Source: Telmatospirillum siberiense
Lineage (GTDB): Bacteria > Pseudomonadota > Alphaproteobacteria > Rhodospirillales > Magnetospirillaceae
Length of the DNA stretch: 64,000 nt
Reading direction: 5' to 3'
Assembly: GCF_002845745.1 (NCBI RefSeq)
Contig: NZ_PIUM01000018.1
Location: 50,496 to 114,495, forward strand
Each line of letters opens with the position of its first letter. The stretch's first letter is position 1. Below, piece by piece: positions 52,939 through 62,708 of this stretch. The position numbers and the translations under genes were made by a program. Below the pieces are notes generated by a model, which made no database searches, was not told the DNA's origin, and saw only the letters and a list, made by a program, of their open reading frames with translations.

Positions 52939-53841
52939 ATGCGCATCGAAGCCCGATTTGGCCTTATTCTTGCGATTTGTTTTGGCTTCGGCCTGCTGGT
53001 TGCCGGTTATATTTCCTATACCTTGGCCTTTCGCGAGGCGCGCGCCGAGGTGAACGAGAAGTCCCGCGTGCTGCTGGAAATGGGGATGTCTTTGCGCGGG
53101 TACACCGTCGAGGAAATCGCCCCGATCGTCGGCGCCCTGCCGTCCGACGGCGCGTTTCATCCGCAAATGGTGCCTTCCTACGGCGCGCAAAGCACGCTCA
53201 AGCGGTTTAGTGGTGCCTTTCCGGACTACGTTTATCGCGAAACTTCTCTGAACCCGACCAACGTCGCCGACCGTGCCGCCGATTGGGAAGTCGGTTTGAT
53301 TCGCGCCTTCAAGAAAGATCCGGCGATGAAGGAGTTGTCGGGCGAAACCGGCAGCCATGAGGGCCTACGGTACTTTCTGGCGCGCCCTCTACGCATGACC
53401 TCGATCGCATGTCTGCAGTGTCATAGCACGCCGGCCGCCGCTCCCAAGGCCATGGTGGAGCAGTACGGGGCCGGGAACGGCTTCGGTTGGGAGATGAACG
53501 ACGTCATCGGTGTGCAGATCGTCGAAGTTCCGGTGTTGCCGACACGCGCCAAAGCGACCAACTCGGTGCTGGTGACCGTCGGTTCCATGACCTGCGTTTT
53601 CGTGCTGAGCCTAACCATTTTCCTTCTGCTGTTGCGCCACTATGTGACGCGTCCACTGTCGGCAATCACGCGTTCGACGTATTCGAGCAGCGTGGGCGGA
53701 GACGGTGTTATTTCTCCGGAAACCCCTTTGGACGGGCAGTTCCGGGATTTGGGCCAAGCCGTTCATCGCCTGAAAATCAGTCTCAACGAAGCGCTCCGTC
53801 TGTTTGAGCGGTCGAATGGCGCGGATCGGAATCTGCCATGA
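52939..53841 (+). CDS. Membrane heme-c sensor protein (DUF3365/Tll0287-like)
   Basis: 300 residues. N-terminal transmembrane helix (about 9-30), a periplasmic Tll0287-like DUF3365 domain with a single c-type heme motif CLQCH (C158, C161, H162), a second helix (about 196-217) and a HAMP-like linker, with no output domain. Such domains sense redox state or gases through heme. A TTG at 52927 is an alternative start. It overlaps the MscS-type gene by 4 bp (ATGA), so the channel is the likely effector partner. Confidence 0.82.
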   Translation: MRIEARFGLILAICFGFGLLVAGYISYTLAFREARAEVNEKSRVLLEMGMSLRGYTVEEIAPIVGALPSDGAFHPQMVPSYGAQSTLKRFSGAFPDYVYRETSLNPTNVADRAADWEVGLIRAFKKDPAMKELSGETGSHEGLRYFLARPLRMTSIACLQCHSTPAAAPKAMVEQYGAGNGFGWEMNDVIGVQIVEVPVLPTRAKATNSVLVTVGSMTCVFVLSLTIFLLLLRHYVTRPLSAITRSTYSSSVGGDGVISPETPLDGQFRDLGQAVHRLKISLNEALRLFERSNGADRNLP

Positions 53842-55376
53842 GTTTCACCATAACGGCGCTTTTTGTCGCCCTGACGTCGTTGGCGTGGCTGCTGCGTGTC
53901 ACGGTGATTCCCGAATCTTTTCCGATGGCCGGCAGCCTGGAGCAGCTTTGCTATTTTTTAACGGCCCTCAGCGGGGCCCGCGTCCTGGATACCTTGATTT
54001 TCCCCCTGCTGTTCCGGCGCCAGGGGCCGGAATCGATGACGAGCGACCTTTTGCAGGCCACGATTTCGATTCTGCTGTACGGCACCGCCGTCGTCGTCTG
54101 GCTGGCGTTGGGTCTGGGGTTCGATGTCAGCAAGCTGCTGGCGACGTCGGCGATCTTCAGCGTGATTATCGGTTTCGCGCTGCAAGCGACTCTGGGCAAT
54201 CTGTTCTCCGGCCTGTCGCTGGAAATCGAACGCCCGGTGCGGGTGGGCGACTATGTCCGCAAAGGAGACGTCGAGGGACGGGTAGAAGCATTGAAATGGC
54301 GCTCGGTTTTTATCCGCACGCCCAACGACAGCCGGATCGTTCTGCCCAATTCGGCGTTGACGTCGCAGCCGATTGAGATTTTTCCTTATGACCGTCCGAC
54401 CCGGCATACCGCCCTGTTTCAGATCGACCCCAGAGTCGAGCCCGGACGGATCCTGACTATCGCGCGGGATATATTGAACAGCGGATTTCCCAACATTTGC
54501 GCCGATCCCGCTCCCAGCGTGGTTCTGATCGGCACCGAGGCCGGCAGTCCCAATTTGTGGTACGGTGCCCGCTACTACACGCTGAATTTCCTTGACCGCA
54601 GCGCTACCAATTCGAGGCTTCTGGCCCGGCTGTGGTATGCGCTTGCGCGGCAAGGCATCGACATGAAGGCCGATCGTTTGACGCTTGCTCCCGACGATGC
54701 GCCGACGGGATCCCGCCCGTTCCCCGATGTCCTGCCGGAATGCGTCAGTCTCTGGCCCGTTTTGGCCAAAGCCGGCCGTCGCCAACTGTTCGGCGCCGAC
54801 GAAGTCATTCCTGCCGATTGCGTCGGCTTTGTTTTGCGTGGGGTGCTGCGCGAAGAACGGACGCTTGATCCGCAAGATCTCGCGAAAGAGGTGGCGGCTT
54901 TATTGGCACAAGATGATGCGTCCAATGCGAAGACGGACGTGTCATCCGAGGAAATGGCGGCAATCACAGCGACAGCCATCGGATTTGTCGGGCCGGTGGC
55001 CGGCGGTCTCGTGCAACGGTTCGCCAGTTTGACCGACGACCCCTATCTGATCTATCACGCTGTGGCTGCCAGCATCGAATCGCCCGAGCACCGGAGGCAT
55101 TTTCTGGCCTTCGCGCCGGCTACGCCCAGCCGCCTTCTCGGGGAGGGGGCCTCGTTCGGGTGGGCTGAGTGGCTTGACGGGCCAGCGACGATTTCCCACG
55201 CGCGGCGTGTCTGGGGGAGTGCGGAGCTCCTTCTGATTCCCCGTGAGGCCTTGCCGTCCGTGGCCGCGCAGGCAGATCTGCTGGCCGCGGTGATCGCCGA
55301 GGACATTCCGGGTGCGGATGCCGAGGCCGTGGCTCACCGGTTGCGGCGCCGCATGGCGGTTTCTGAGCCTGGATAA
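53838..55376 (+). CDS. MscS-type channel with C-terminal cyclic-nucleotide-binding-like domain
   Basis: 512 residues. Four N-terminal hydrophobic segments lead into the MscS core (SAIFSVIIGFALQATLGNLF-SG, then VGDYVRKGDVEGRV and IVLPNSALTSQPI). The C-terminal part resembles a cNMP domain in two halves (RQLFGADEVIPADCVGFVLRG; SFGWAEWLDGPATISHARRV) split by about 80-110 extra residues. The phosphate-binding cassette is degenerate. It is translationally coupled to the heme sensor gene. Confidence 0.85.
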   Translation: MSFTITALFVALTSLAWLLRVTVIPESFPMAGSLEQLCYFLTALSGARVLDTLIFPLLFRRQGPESMTSDLLQATISILLYGTAVVVWLALGLGFDVSKLLATSAIFSVIIGFALQATLGNLFSGLSLEIERPVRVGDYVRKGDVEGRVEALKWRSVFIRTPNDSRIVLPNSALTSQPIEIFPYDRPTRHTALFQIDPRVEPGRILTIARDILNSGFPNICADPAPSVVLIGTEAGSPNLWYGARYYTLNFLDRSATNSRLLARLWYALARQGIDMKADRLTLAPDDAPTGSRPFPDVLPECVSLWPVLAKAGRRQLFGADEVIPADCVGFVLRGVLREERTLDPQDLAKEVAALLAQDDASNAKTDVSSEEMAAITATAIGFVGPVAGGLVQRFASLTDDPYLIYHAVAASIESPEHRRHFLAFAPATPSRLLGEGASFGWAEWLDGPATISHARRVWGSAELLLIPREALPSVAAQADLLAAVIAEDIPGADAEAVAHRLRRRMAVSEPG

Positions 55377-55464
55377 GGGGCGGTTGTCGGTTAGAGATTG
55401 CAACTCACCACAGGCCCGTTATATTCCCGCTGCTCGAAAGCCGATCAAAGTCCAGGAGACCATC

Positions 55465-55923
55465 ATGTTCATTTCAGAGGCCTACGCGCAGGCGGCCGGC
55501 GGTTCCGCCGGCGGGCTCGAATCTCTGCAGCAGTTCCTGCCGCTCGTCCTCATCTTCGTCGTCTTCTATTTCCTGCTGCTGCGCCCGCAGCAGAAGAAGA
55601 TGAAGGCGCATCGCGAAATGGTCTCGCAGCTTCGCCGCGGTGACCGGGTGCTGACCCAGGGCGGCATCATTGGTCAGATCAACAAGGTGATCAGCGAAAC
55701 CGAAGTGTCCGTCGAGATCGCCGATGGCGTGCGCGTGCGGGTGATCCGGAGCGCGATTTCCGAGGTTCTGGCCAAGACCGAGCCGGTTTCCGGCGCTTCC
55801 AAGGACGCCGCTTCGAAGGACGAGGCCAAGGAAGAGGGCGAGGCTGCCGCCGAAGGTGTCGAGGCCGCGCCGCCGGCCGCGAAGAAGACCAATCTGCTGG
55901 GCAAATTGCTTGGTAAGAACTGA
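55465..55923 (+). CDS. yajC: Preprotein translocase accessory subunit YajC
   Basis: 152 residues. One N-terminal membrane helix (LPLVLIFVVFYFLLLRPQQK) followed by KAHREMVSQLRRGDRVLTQG GI and an Ala/Glu/Lys-rich tail longer than in Escherichia coli. AGGAG precedes the ATG at 55465. YajC joins SecDF; the secD and secF genes follow. Confidence 0.94.
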   Translation: MFISEAYAQAAGGSAGGLESLQQFLPLVLIFVVFYFLLLRPQQKKMKAHREMVSQLRRGDRVLTQGGIIGQINKVISETEVSVEIADGVRVRVIRSAISEVLAKTEPVSGASKDAASKDEAKEEGEAAAEGVEAAPPAAKKTNLLGKLLGKN

Positions 55924-55947
55924 CAGACCGCTGGTGTCGTTTGGGTG

Positions 55948-55997
55948 TCCCGCCGAAGGGCCTCCCGGGGTGTTCCCCCTGGACGGCCCCGGCGGGA
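55948..55997 (+). promoter_or_regulatory. Structured leader between yajC and secD
   Basis: TCCCGCC (55948-55954) pairs with GGCGGGA (55991-55997), enclosing GGGG-TGTT-CCCC. It lies 47 bp before the secD ATG. It could be a yajC terminator without a T-run or a translation-control element of secD. Confidence 0.4.
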
Positions 55998-56043
55998 TTT
56001 GCCGTGACCGCGTCTCGACGGCAATTAAGAGAGTGCGCTGCGC

Positions 56044-57864
56044 ATGAACCGCTATCCTCGCTGGAAATACTTCGTCATCGTCATCGCCTTGGTGCTGGGG
56101 TTGCTCTATTCCTTGCCCAATTTCTTCGGCGAAGTTCCGGCCGTGCAGATTTCACCGGCCAATTCGGTTGTGCAGATCGATCAGGCGTTGCTGCGCCAGG
56201 TCGAGGATGATCTGAAGCAGCAACATATTCCCTATCTGGGAATCATCTCGGATGCCTCGGGAATCAAGGTCAAGCTGACCGATACCGACACCCAGCTCAA
56301 AACCAAGGACGAACTGCAGCGTGCGTTGGGCGACAACTATACGGTGGCCCTCAACCTGCTGTCGGCCTCGCCGGACTGGCTTTCCGGCATCGGCGCCCTG
56401 CCCATGTATCTCGGTCTTGACCTGAGGGGCGGCGTGCACTTCCTCATGCAGGTCGACATGCGGGCGGCGCTCAACAAGCAGTTGGACCGTCAGACCAACG
56501 ACGTGCGTAACGCGTTGCGCGATGCGAAGATTCCCCTGGGCGGCGTCAGCCGCGAGGGGCAGAATCTGGTGGTGAAGTTCAAGGACGCCGAAACCCGCAC
56601 CCAGGGCGGAGAGGAGTTGCGCAAGAGCCTGCGCGACATGACCGGGGTGCAATTGGACGAGACCCGCATCGCCTTGACCCTGACGCCGGAAGCCTTGAAG
56701 AAATTCCAGGATTCGGCCATCCAGCAGAACGTGCTGACGCTCAGGAATCGCGTCAACGAACTGGGCGTGGCGGAACCGATCATTCAGCAGCAGGGGCTCG
56801 ACCGCGTGGTCGTCCAGTTGCCCGGCGTGCAGGATACCGCCAAGGCCAAGGACATCCTGGGCCGCACGGCCAGCCTCGAGATCCGGATGGTCGATGAGGA
56901 GCATGCCGATCTGCAAAGCCTGCAGAACGCGGCGAGGGGCTTGGTGCCGCCGGGAGACGAGTTCTATCCGAGCGGCCGGGACGGTCAGCCGTTGCTGATC
57001 AAGAAGGCGATCATCCTGACCGGCGAGAACATCTCCAACGCTTCGGCCGGGTTCGATGGCCGGACCAATGAGCCCGCCGTTCATATCAATCTCGACACCC
57101 GTGGAGCCCGCATCTTCGCGCAGGTGACCAGAGACAGCGTCGGCAAGCGCATGGCCATCCTGCTGATCGAAAAGGGCAAGGGCGAGGTCGTCACCGCGCC
57201 GGTGATCCGCCAGCAGATCGACGGTGGTCAGGTGCAGATCACCGGCCGCATGTCGGTCAAGGACGCCAACGACGTGGCGCTGTTGCTCCGCGCCGGCGCC
57301 CTGGCGGCTCCCATGGAGATCATCGAGGAACGCACCATCGGCCCCAGCCTGGGCGCCGAAAACATCGCCAAGGGCGTGCATTCTGTTCTGTGGGGCTTCG
57401 TCGCCATCGCCATCTTCATGTCGATCTACTACAGGATCATGGGGCTGTTCTCGACCCTTGCCCTGGCCGCGAACGTCTTGCTTTTGGTGGCTCTGCTGTC
57501 CTTGATGCAGGCAACGCTCACCTTGCCGGGCATCGCCGCCATCGCGCTCACCGTCGGCATGGCCATCGACGCGAACGTTCTGATCAACGAACGCATCCGT
57601 GAGGAAATCCGTGCCGGACAATCCCCACACGCCGCCATCCATGCCGGTTACGAACATGCCTTGGGGACGATTCTCGACACCAACGTCACCAACTTCATCG
57701 CCGGCGTCGCCTTGTTCGCCTATGGCACCGGACCCGTACGCGGCTTCGCGGTGGTTCTGTGCCTGGGCATCATCACCTCGATGTTCAGCGCCATCCTGGT
57801 TTCCCGTGCCCTGGTCAACCTGAGCTACGGCCGGAAGCGCAAAATCGATCATTTGTCCATCTGA
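56044..57864 (+). CDS. secD: Protein translocase subunit SecD
   Basis: 606-residue RND-type membrane protein that uses proton flow to pull exported proteins into the periplasm. LGLDLRGGVHFLMQVDM is the D1 signature; the periplasmic P1 domain contains TLRNRVNELGVAEPIIQQQG, and the membrane core ends with LGTILDTNVTNFIAGVALF and FAVVLCLGIITSMFSAIL. secF follows by 19 bp. Confidence 0.97.
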   Translation: MNRYPRWKYFVIVIALVLGLLYSLPNFFGEVPAVQISPANSVVQIDQALLRQVEDDLKQQHIPYLGIISDASGIKVKLTDTDTQLKTKDELQRALGDNYTVALNLLSASPDWLSGIGALPMYLGLDLRGGVHFLMQVDMRAALNKQLDRQTNDVRNALRDAKIPLGGVSREGQNLVVKFKDAETRTQGGEELRKSLRDMTGVQLDETRIALTLTPEALKKFQDSAIQQNVLTLRNRVNELGVAEPIIQQQGLDRVVVQLPGVQDTAKAKDILGRTASLEIRMVDEEHADLQSLQNAARGLVPPGDEFYPSGRDGQPLLIKKAIILTGENISNASAGFDGRTNEPAVHINLDTRGARIFAQVTRDSVGKRMAILLIEKGKGEVVTAPVIRQQIDGGQVQITGRMSVKDANDVALLLRAGALAAPMEIIEERTIGPSLGAENIAKGVHSVLWGFVAIAIFMSIYYRIMGLFSTLALAANVLLLVALLSLMQATLTLPGIAAIALTVGMAIDANVLINERIREEIRAGQSPHAAIHAGYEHALGTILDTNVTNFIAGVALFAYGTGPVRGFAVVLCLGIITSMFSAILVSRALVNLSYGRKRKIDHLSI

Positions 57865-57883
57865 GCGGGGCGGAGCAGCAATC

Positions 57884-58819
57884 ATGGAATTCTTCCGTTT
57901 CAAGCGCGACATCCCGTTTATGACCTATGCGCGGTCGACGACCGTGGTGTCCTTGATCACTTTCATCCTGGCGGTGTTTTTTCTGGCCACCAAGGGTCTG
58001 AACTTTGGTGTGGAGTTCACCGGCGGCACGGTCATCGAAGTGCATTACCAGCAGGCCGAGGAGCCGGCGCAGGTGCAGGGCGCCCTGGAGAAGGCCGGCA
58101 TCCTCGACAGTGCCGTGCAGAACTTCGGGACCTCGTCCGATCTGATCATCCGCCTGCCGCTGAAGGAGGGGGTGTCCTCGGCGCAACTGTCGGAAACGGT
58201 GTTGGGTGCGCTGCGCGCCGCTCAGCCCGATGTCGAATTGCGGCGGGTCGAATTCATCGGCCCGCAGGTCGGCAAGGAACTGGTCTCCGACGGTTCGATC
58301 GCCCTCGCGCTGGTTTGCGCCGGCATCATGATTTATCTGGCCTTCCGGTTCGAATGGCGTTTTGCCGTCGCCGCCATCATCGCCAATATGCATGACGTGG
58401 TGATCATTCTGGGATTCTTCTCGTTCTTCCAGTGGGAGTTCTCGCTGACCGTCCTGGCCGCCGTCCTTTCGGTGCTGGGTTACTCGGTCAACGAGTCGGT
58501 CGTCGTCTTCGACCGTATTCGTGAGAATTTCCGCAAATACAAGAAGCAGAGCGTCGCGGAGATCATCAACAACGCCATCACCGCGACCATGTCGCGGACC
58601 ATTATCACCCATGGATGTACGGAAATGGTGGTGCTGTCCATGCTGTTGTTCGGTGGTGAGACTCTGCATTATTTCGCCCTGGCGCTGACCATCGGCATTG
58701 TCTTCGGCATCTATTCGTCGGTGCTGGTGTCCTCGCCGCTGGTTATGTGGATGGGGGCGACGCGGGCGCACTTCATCAGGGCCGACGCCGCCGCCCAGTC
58801 GGCCAACGTGAAGTCGTAA
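57884..58819 (+). CDS. secF: Protein translocase subunit SecF
   Basis: 311 residues, six transmembrane helices. GLNFGVEFTGGTVIEVHY is the SecF D2-type signature, and VLGYSVNESVVVFDRIRENF and NAITATMSRTIITHG are core helices. It works as a pair with SecD. Confidence 0.97.
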   Translation: MEFFRFKRDIPFMTYARSTTVVSLITFILAVFFLATKGLNFGVEFTGGTVIEVHYQQAEEPAQVQGALEKAGILDSAVQNFGTSSDLIIRLPLKEGVSSAQLSETVLGALRAAQPDVELRRVEFIGPQVGKELVSDGSIALALVCAGIMIYLAFRFEWRFAVAAIIANMHDVVIILGFFSFFQWEFSLTVLAAVLSVLGYSVNESVVVFDRIRENFRKYKKQSVAEIINNAITATMSRTIITHGCTEMVVLSMLLFGGETLHYFALALTIGIVFGIYSSVLVSSPLVMWMGATRAHFIRADAAAQSANVKS

Positions 58820-58869
58820 CCGAGTCCAAAGGCTGGCGGCGGCGTCAGGCCGTCGCCATATAACGCCTC

Positions 58870-59253
58870 ATGGAAATCAACACGGTCAATCCACGCGACT
58901 TTCAAGTCATTCAAGGCTACGGCGACGGCGGTTTCCGCATCAGCGGTCAACGCCACGAGGGGCCGGTCCTGGTTCTTCCCTCGCGCACGCTCGCCTGGCC
59001 CGTCTTCGATCTCGCGGCGGCGACGGCGGAAAGTTTCTCCGCCCTGGCCGATGAGCGTCCGCCGATCGAGGTGCTGCTGCTGGGCACGGGTGCCCGGATG
59101 CGGACGATCGCTCCATCGTTACGCCGCGCCCTGCGCGACCTCTATGGCGTCACCGTCGAGGTGATGGATAGCGGTGCGGCCTGTCGGACCTACAACGTGC
59201 TGGTGGCGGAGTTGAGGCCCGTGGCGGCGGCCCTGCTGGCGACGGGCCCTTAA
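58870..59253 (+). CDS. Mth938-like domain protein (DUF498)
   Basis: 127 residues of the Mth938/NDUFAF3-like fold. VIQGYGDGGFRISGQRHEG and EVLLLGTGARMRTIAPSLRR are typical. In alphaproteobacteria it regularly follows secDF; the mitochondrial homologue assists complex I assembly. A molecular function in bacteria is not established. Confidence 0.88.
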   Translation: MEINTVNPRDFQVIQGYGDGGFRISGQRHEGPVLVLPSRTLAWPVFDLAAATAESFSALADERPPIEVLLLGTGARMRTIAPSLRRALRDLYGVTVEVMDSGAACRTYNVLVAELRPVAAALLATGP

Positions 59254-59267
59254 AGGACCCCGTTCAG

Positions 59268-59306
59268 AAGGCCATGCCCCCTTGGGGGGGGCGCCTTAAG
59301 GCTTTT
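59268..59306 (+). terminator. Probable terminator after the Mth938-like gene
   Basis: AAGGC (59268-59272) and GCCTT (59293-59297) enclose a GCCCCC/GGGGGC stem; AAGGCTTTT follows. It would end the yajC-secD-secF transcript. Confidence 0.5.
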
Positions 59307-59356
59307 CCCGTTGCCTCCGGTTCCCCGATGGCATGAAAGGCAACCCCGGATATTTG

Positions 59357-59501
59357 GAACCACCAAGGCACCAAGACACCAAGGCGTCTTTCGGATCATC
59401 CGGTGGCGGCCAATCCGCGCCGCAGGCATTCGTCCGCCAGCCGATGACGGGACGGGAAAATGCCAGTGGCACACTCCGCCACCTTGGTGTCTTGGTGGTT
59501 C
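59357..59501. repeat. Inverted ACCAAG-rich repeats in a 450-bp spacer
   Basis: GAACCACCAAG followed by GCACCAAG and ACACCAAGG (59357-59384) is mirrored on the other strand by 59479-59501, which lacks one ACCAAG unit. About 95 bp lie between. The rest of the spacer up to sodB (59502-59701) shows no gene; its open frames are non-coding in character. Confidence 0.6.
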
Positions 59502-59701
59502 ATCAAAAGCCGGAACGCACCGGAACGATCAAGAGGACGAAGTACATCCGGCCAATTGCCGAATGTCCACATGCCCTGGTTCCGGCGTTCCACCAAAAGG
59601 CGGATGCCGGTCTTTCCACCTGCCGGCGGAGGCGGACGAAGACGTCCGCCCCACTTTCAGCACAAGTTCGCTTCGCCTTCCGGCTCGCGAAGGAGACGCT
59701 T

Positions 59702-60304
59702 TTACTTCGCCTTGGCGAGGTTCTGCGCCACGAAGTCCCAGTTGGCGAGGTTTTCCAGAACGGCGGAGACGAAGTCCGGGCGGCGGTTCTGGTAGTCGAG
59801 ATAATAGGCGTGTTCCCACACGTCGACGGTGAACAGCGCCGTCTGGCCGTGGGCCAGGGGGGTGTCGGCGTTGGCCGTCTTGGTCACCTTGAGCTTGCCG
59901 CCGTCGAGCACCAGCCAAGCCCAGCCGCTGCCGAACTGCGTGGTGGCCGCCGCCTTGAAATCCTCCAGGAATTTATCGAAGGAACCGAGATCGGCTTCGA
60001 TTTTCGACAGCAGCTCGCCGGTGGGCTTGCCGCCGCCGCCATGCTTCAGGCTGTTCCAGAAAAAGGTGTGGTTCCACACTTGGGCGGCGTTGTTGAACAG
60101 GCCCGCCTTGGATGCGTCGCCGGCCACTTCCTTGATCACCAACTCCAACGGCTTGTCGGCGTTGGGGGTGTCCTTGGTCAGGTTGTTGTAATTGTTGACG
60201 TAGGTGGCGTGGTGCTTGCCGTGGTGGAAGGACAATGTGTTGGCGGAAATGAACGGCTCGAGGGCCTTGGGATCATAGGGAAGAGCCGGAAGTTCGAGAG
60301 CCAT
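59702..60304 (-). CDS. sodB: Superoxide dismutase (Fe/Mn)
   Basis: 200 residues from ATG 60304 with AGAGG upstream. Metal ligands are in HHGKHHATYVNNYNNL, VWNHTFFWNSL and DVWEHAYYLDYQ. ATTQFGSGWAWLVL fits the iron-type enzymes (SodB). Cytosolic defence against superoxide. It is transcribed away from the chemoreceptor gene. Confidence 0.95.
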   Translation of the reverse strand: MALELPALPYDPKALEPFISANTLSFHHGKHHATYVNNYNNLTKDTPNADKPLELVIKEVAGDASKAGLFNNAAQVWNHTFFWNSLKHGGGGKPTGELLSKIEADLGSFDKFLEDFKAAATTQFGSGWAWLVLDGGKLKVTKTANADTPLAHGQTALFTVDVWEHAYYLDYQNRRPDFVSAVLENLANWDFVAQNLAKAK

Positions 60305-60429
60305 GGTAACCTCTGTTTCAATTGAAAAGGTCCTAAACGATGTTCCCAAGATAGGAACCGAAGCACGGTTTGTGAAGGGCGCCCCCCAGCTAACCTTGCC
60401 TGAGACGATAAAGAAAATTTGGCGACGTA

Positions 60430-60585
60430 AGGGCTTGGGGCGAAATTATCGCTCCAAGCCCTGAAGCCCGAGCGGCGCATGAGCCGGCCGAAGCCGGAGG
60501 CGCAGGCATCATATAAACCCTTAGGCTCTGGAGCGATTGTTTCGGCCCAGAGCCTAAGGCCCAGCAGGGCGAAATAGTCGCTGGG
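60430..60585. repeat. Array of three related palindromes between sodB and the chemoreceptor gene
   Basis: Hairpin A (60430-60462) has a 13-bp stem with one G-U; B (60520-60558) a perfect 12-bp stem CTTAGGCTCTGG; C (60560-60585) a 6-bp stem CCCAGC. All three hold a GGcGAaaT..TCGC-like centre. Between A and B lies AAGCCCGAGCGGCGCATGAG, nearly identical to part of the element at 27466-27555. This is an interspersed palindromic repeat, not a gene. The flanks (60305-60429 and 60586-60831) show no gene; the AT-rich right flank should hold the chemoreceptor promoter. Confidence 0.65.
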
Positions 60586-60831
60586 ACAGGATTCAAACTG
60601 AAGGCGCGAACCGCCGGCCGGGTGCCGGACATGGCTATTTCCGCCTCTAAACTGTCCGTGGCGGCCATATTCCGTATTATGGAGAAGCCATTTATTCCAG
60701 CCCAATCAAATGTTTGAATAGTCATATATCTATCGATCTATAAACTTTTAGTGAAACAACGTTGTTCCTTTATCCAGTAATGCTTTTAGCGTAAGCTGAC
60801 TGTGTTTTTCGGGATGTGCGGGGGGAAGAAC

Positions 60832-62508
60832 ATGCTCGAAAAGATGTCGATTGCTTCCAAACTTTACGCTTTTGTTGCCGTTTTCGCCTTTGGTCTGGTC
60901 ATTCTTTTGGCCGTTACCTTCAATGTCTTGCAAGAGAACGGGCGGGCGCTCGACGAAATCGCGGCGACGGGACGGCAAGCGGTGCTGGTGGCCCGGATGA
61001 ACACCAATGTCCAGGCGATGAGCGCCGCGCAGTTCCGCATGGCGGCCGATCCCTCGGCCGAGGTCGTCGCCGACTCCCTCGGCAAGATTCAGGCCGAAAC
61101 CAAATTGTTCCAGGAGCGGTTGGCGGCCGTACGCACGACTGCCAGCGGGGATCTGGCGGCGAACCTGGATCCGCTGGCGCGGCAGTTCGATGGCTATCGG
61201 CAGACCCTCGACGCCGTGGTTGCTTCCGTCAAAGGCGATGATCGCAAGGCCATGCTGGCAGCCACCGGGCAGGCGGATAAACTGGCCGGCAGCCTACGTG
61301 AAACGGCCCGGACGATGTTCAAGCTGGCCGAGACCGCGTCGGAAGGCGCGGTGACCGGCGGTCACGCCAGCGCGTCCTCGGGAAAATGGGCCATCGGTAT
61401 TACCGCGGTGATTTTCGTGGCGATCGGCATGACCCTGGCTCAACTCATCGCGCAATATTCCATTATCCGGCCCCTGCGGCGAACCGTCGATGTCATCGCC
61501 GCCCTGGAGAAAGGCGATGTCGCCGTGCGGGTCGTCGGGCTTGAGCGCCGTGACGAGATGGGCGATGTCGCGCGCGGGCTGGAAACTTTTCGCGAGGGAT
61601 TGGCCGAACGGCAACGGCTGGTCGAGGCGCAGGCGGCGGAAGCCGCTGCGAAGGAAAAGCGGGCGTCGGCCCTGGAACAGGCCATCCAGGAGTTTCAGCG
61701 ATCACTGGCCGGAACCGTGCGGGCCGTGGCCGATTCGGCGATGGGCTTGCAGGATACGGCGAACTCGTTGAACGGATCGGCCGGACAGGGCGAGCAATTG
61801 GCCGTGTCGGTCGCCTCGGCCGCCGAGCAGGCTTCCGGCAATGTCAATTCCGTCGCTTCCGCGGCCGAGGAACTGTCTTGTTCCATCGACGAGATCGCCC
61901 ATCGTGTCAGCGATTCCCATAGCATCGTCGAACGTGCGGCCGGCTCCGCGAACCGGGCCAACGGCGTTATGGACGAATTGGCCCAATGTTCTCAAAAGAT
62001 CGGCGAGGTGGTTGGCATGATCGGCGCCATCGCTTCGCAGACCAACCTGTTGGCGTTGAACGCCACCATCGAAGCGGCCCGGGCTGGTGATGCCGGGAAG
62101 GGATTCGCCGTGGTCGCTTCCGAGGTGAAGAACCTTGCCAATCAGACGGCGCGCGCCACCGAGGAGGTCACTTTGCAGATTTCCATGGTGCAGGCCAAGA
62201 CCGAGGAAGCCGTCGGCGCCATCCGTGACGTCGGAGAGATCATTCAAAAGGTCGGCGAGGTGACCACCTCCATCGCCGGGGCCATCGAGGAACAATCGGC
62301 GGCCACCGCCGAAATCGCCCGCAATGTCGAGCAGGCGGCGGCCGGCACCGGAGAGGTCACCCGGCACGTCGCCGGTGTGCGCGATGCCGCCTCGGCGACA
62401 GGGGTGGACGCCGGGAAGGTGAAGACCGCCTCGTCGTCGCTCAGTGCCGATGCCGAGCGTTTGCAAAACACGGTGGGCAGCTTCCTTAAGCGCATTCAAG
62501 CCCTGTAG
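60832..62508 (+). CDS. Methyl-accepting chemotaxis protein
   Basis: 558 residues from ATG 60832, with GGGGGGAAG upstream. Two transmembrane helices (about 11-31 and 187-207) flank a four-helix-bundle-type periplasmic sensor, followed by HAMP and a signalling domain with the hairpin tip [20 protein letters not shown]. It signals to CheA/CheW; no che genes are nearby and the ligand is unknown. Confidence 0.94.
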   Translation: MLEKMSIASKLYAFVAVFAFGLVILLAVTFNVLQENGRALDEIAATGRQAVLVARMNTNVQAMSAAQFRMAADPSAEVVADSLGKIQAETKLFQERLAAVRTTASGDLAANLDPLARQFDGYRQTLDAVVASVKGDDRKAMLAATGQADKLAGSLRETARTMFKLAETASEGAVTGGHASASSGKWAIGITAVIFVAIGMTLAQLIAQYSIIRPLRRTVDVIAALEKGDVAVRVVGLERRDEMGDVARGLETFREGLAERQRLVEAQAAEAAAKEKRASALEQAIQEFQRSLAGTVRAVADSAMGLQDTANSLNGSAGQGEQLAVSVASAAEQASGNVNSVASAAEELSCSIDEIAHRVSDSHSIVERAAGSANRANGVMDELAQCSQKIGEVVGMIGAIASQTNLLALNATIEAARAGDAGKGFAVVASEVKNLANQTARATEEVTLQISMVQAKTEEAVGAIRDVGEIIQKVGEVTTSIAGAIEEQSAATAEIARNVEQAAAGTGEVTRHVAGVRDAASATGVDAGKVKTASSSLSADAERLQNTVGSFLKRIQAL

Positions 62509-62564
62509 CGTCAGAGGTCCGTCGAGGCCTCGCGGAAATCTCCGTTCCGTTCAAGATTGCCCCG

Positions 62565-62624
62565 CGAACCATGGCGAAAACTTGACTCAATTGCTTTGTT
62601 GCACCACAATATCGCCATGGTTCG
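62565..62624. promoter_or_regulatory. 13-bp inverted repeat flanking a promoter-like sequence before rpoH
   Basis: CGAACCATGGCGA (62565-62577) and its exact complement (62612-62624) frame 34 bp containing CTTGACT (62581-62587) and CAATAT (62607-62612), a plausible promoter. The perfect arms suggest an operator or a long hairpin. This is the upstream half of the 300-bp spacer before rpoH. Confidence 0.5.
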
Positions 62625-62708
62625 GTGCTTATTTTGAGGCTGGACCTGTTGCCCGACCCCTGGCGGGGTGGGCGCGAACGTCGTGTCGCTTCATCGGAGG
62701 ATATGACT

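Noticed and set aside
60390..60725. 111-codon frame on the - strand between sodB and the chemoreceptor gene
   Set aside because: It runs through the palindrome array and its sequence is dictated by the repeats. Such frames are common annotation artefacts.
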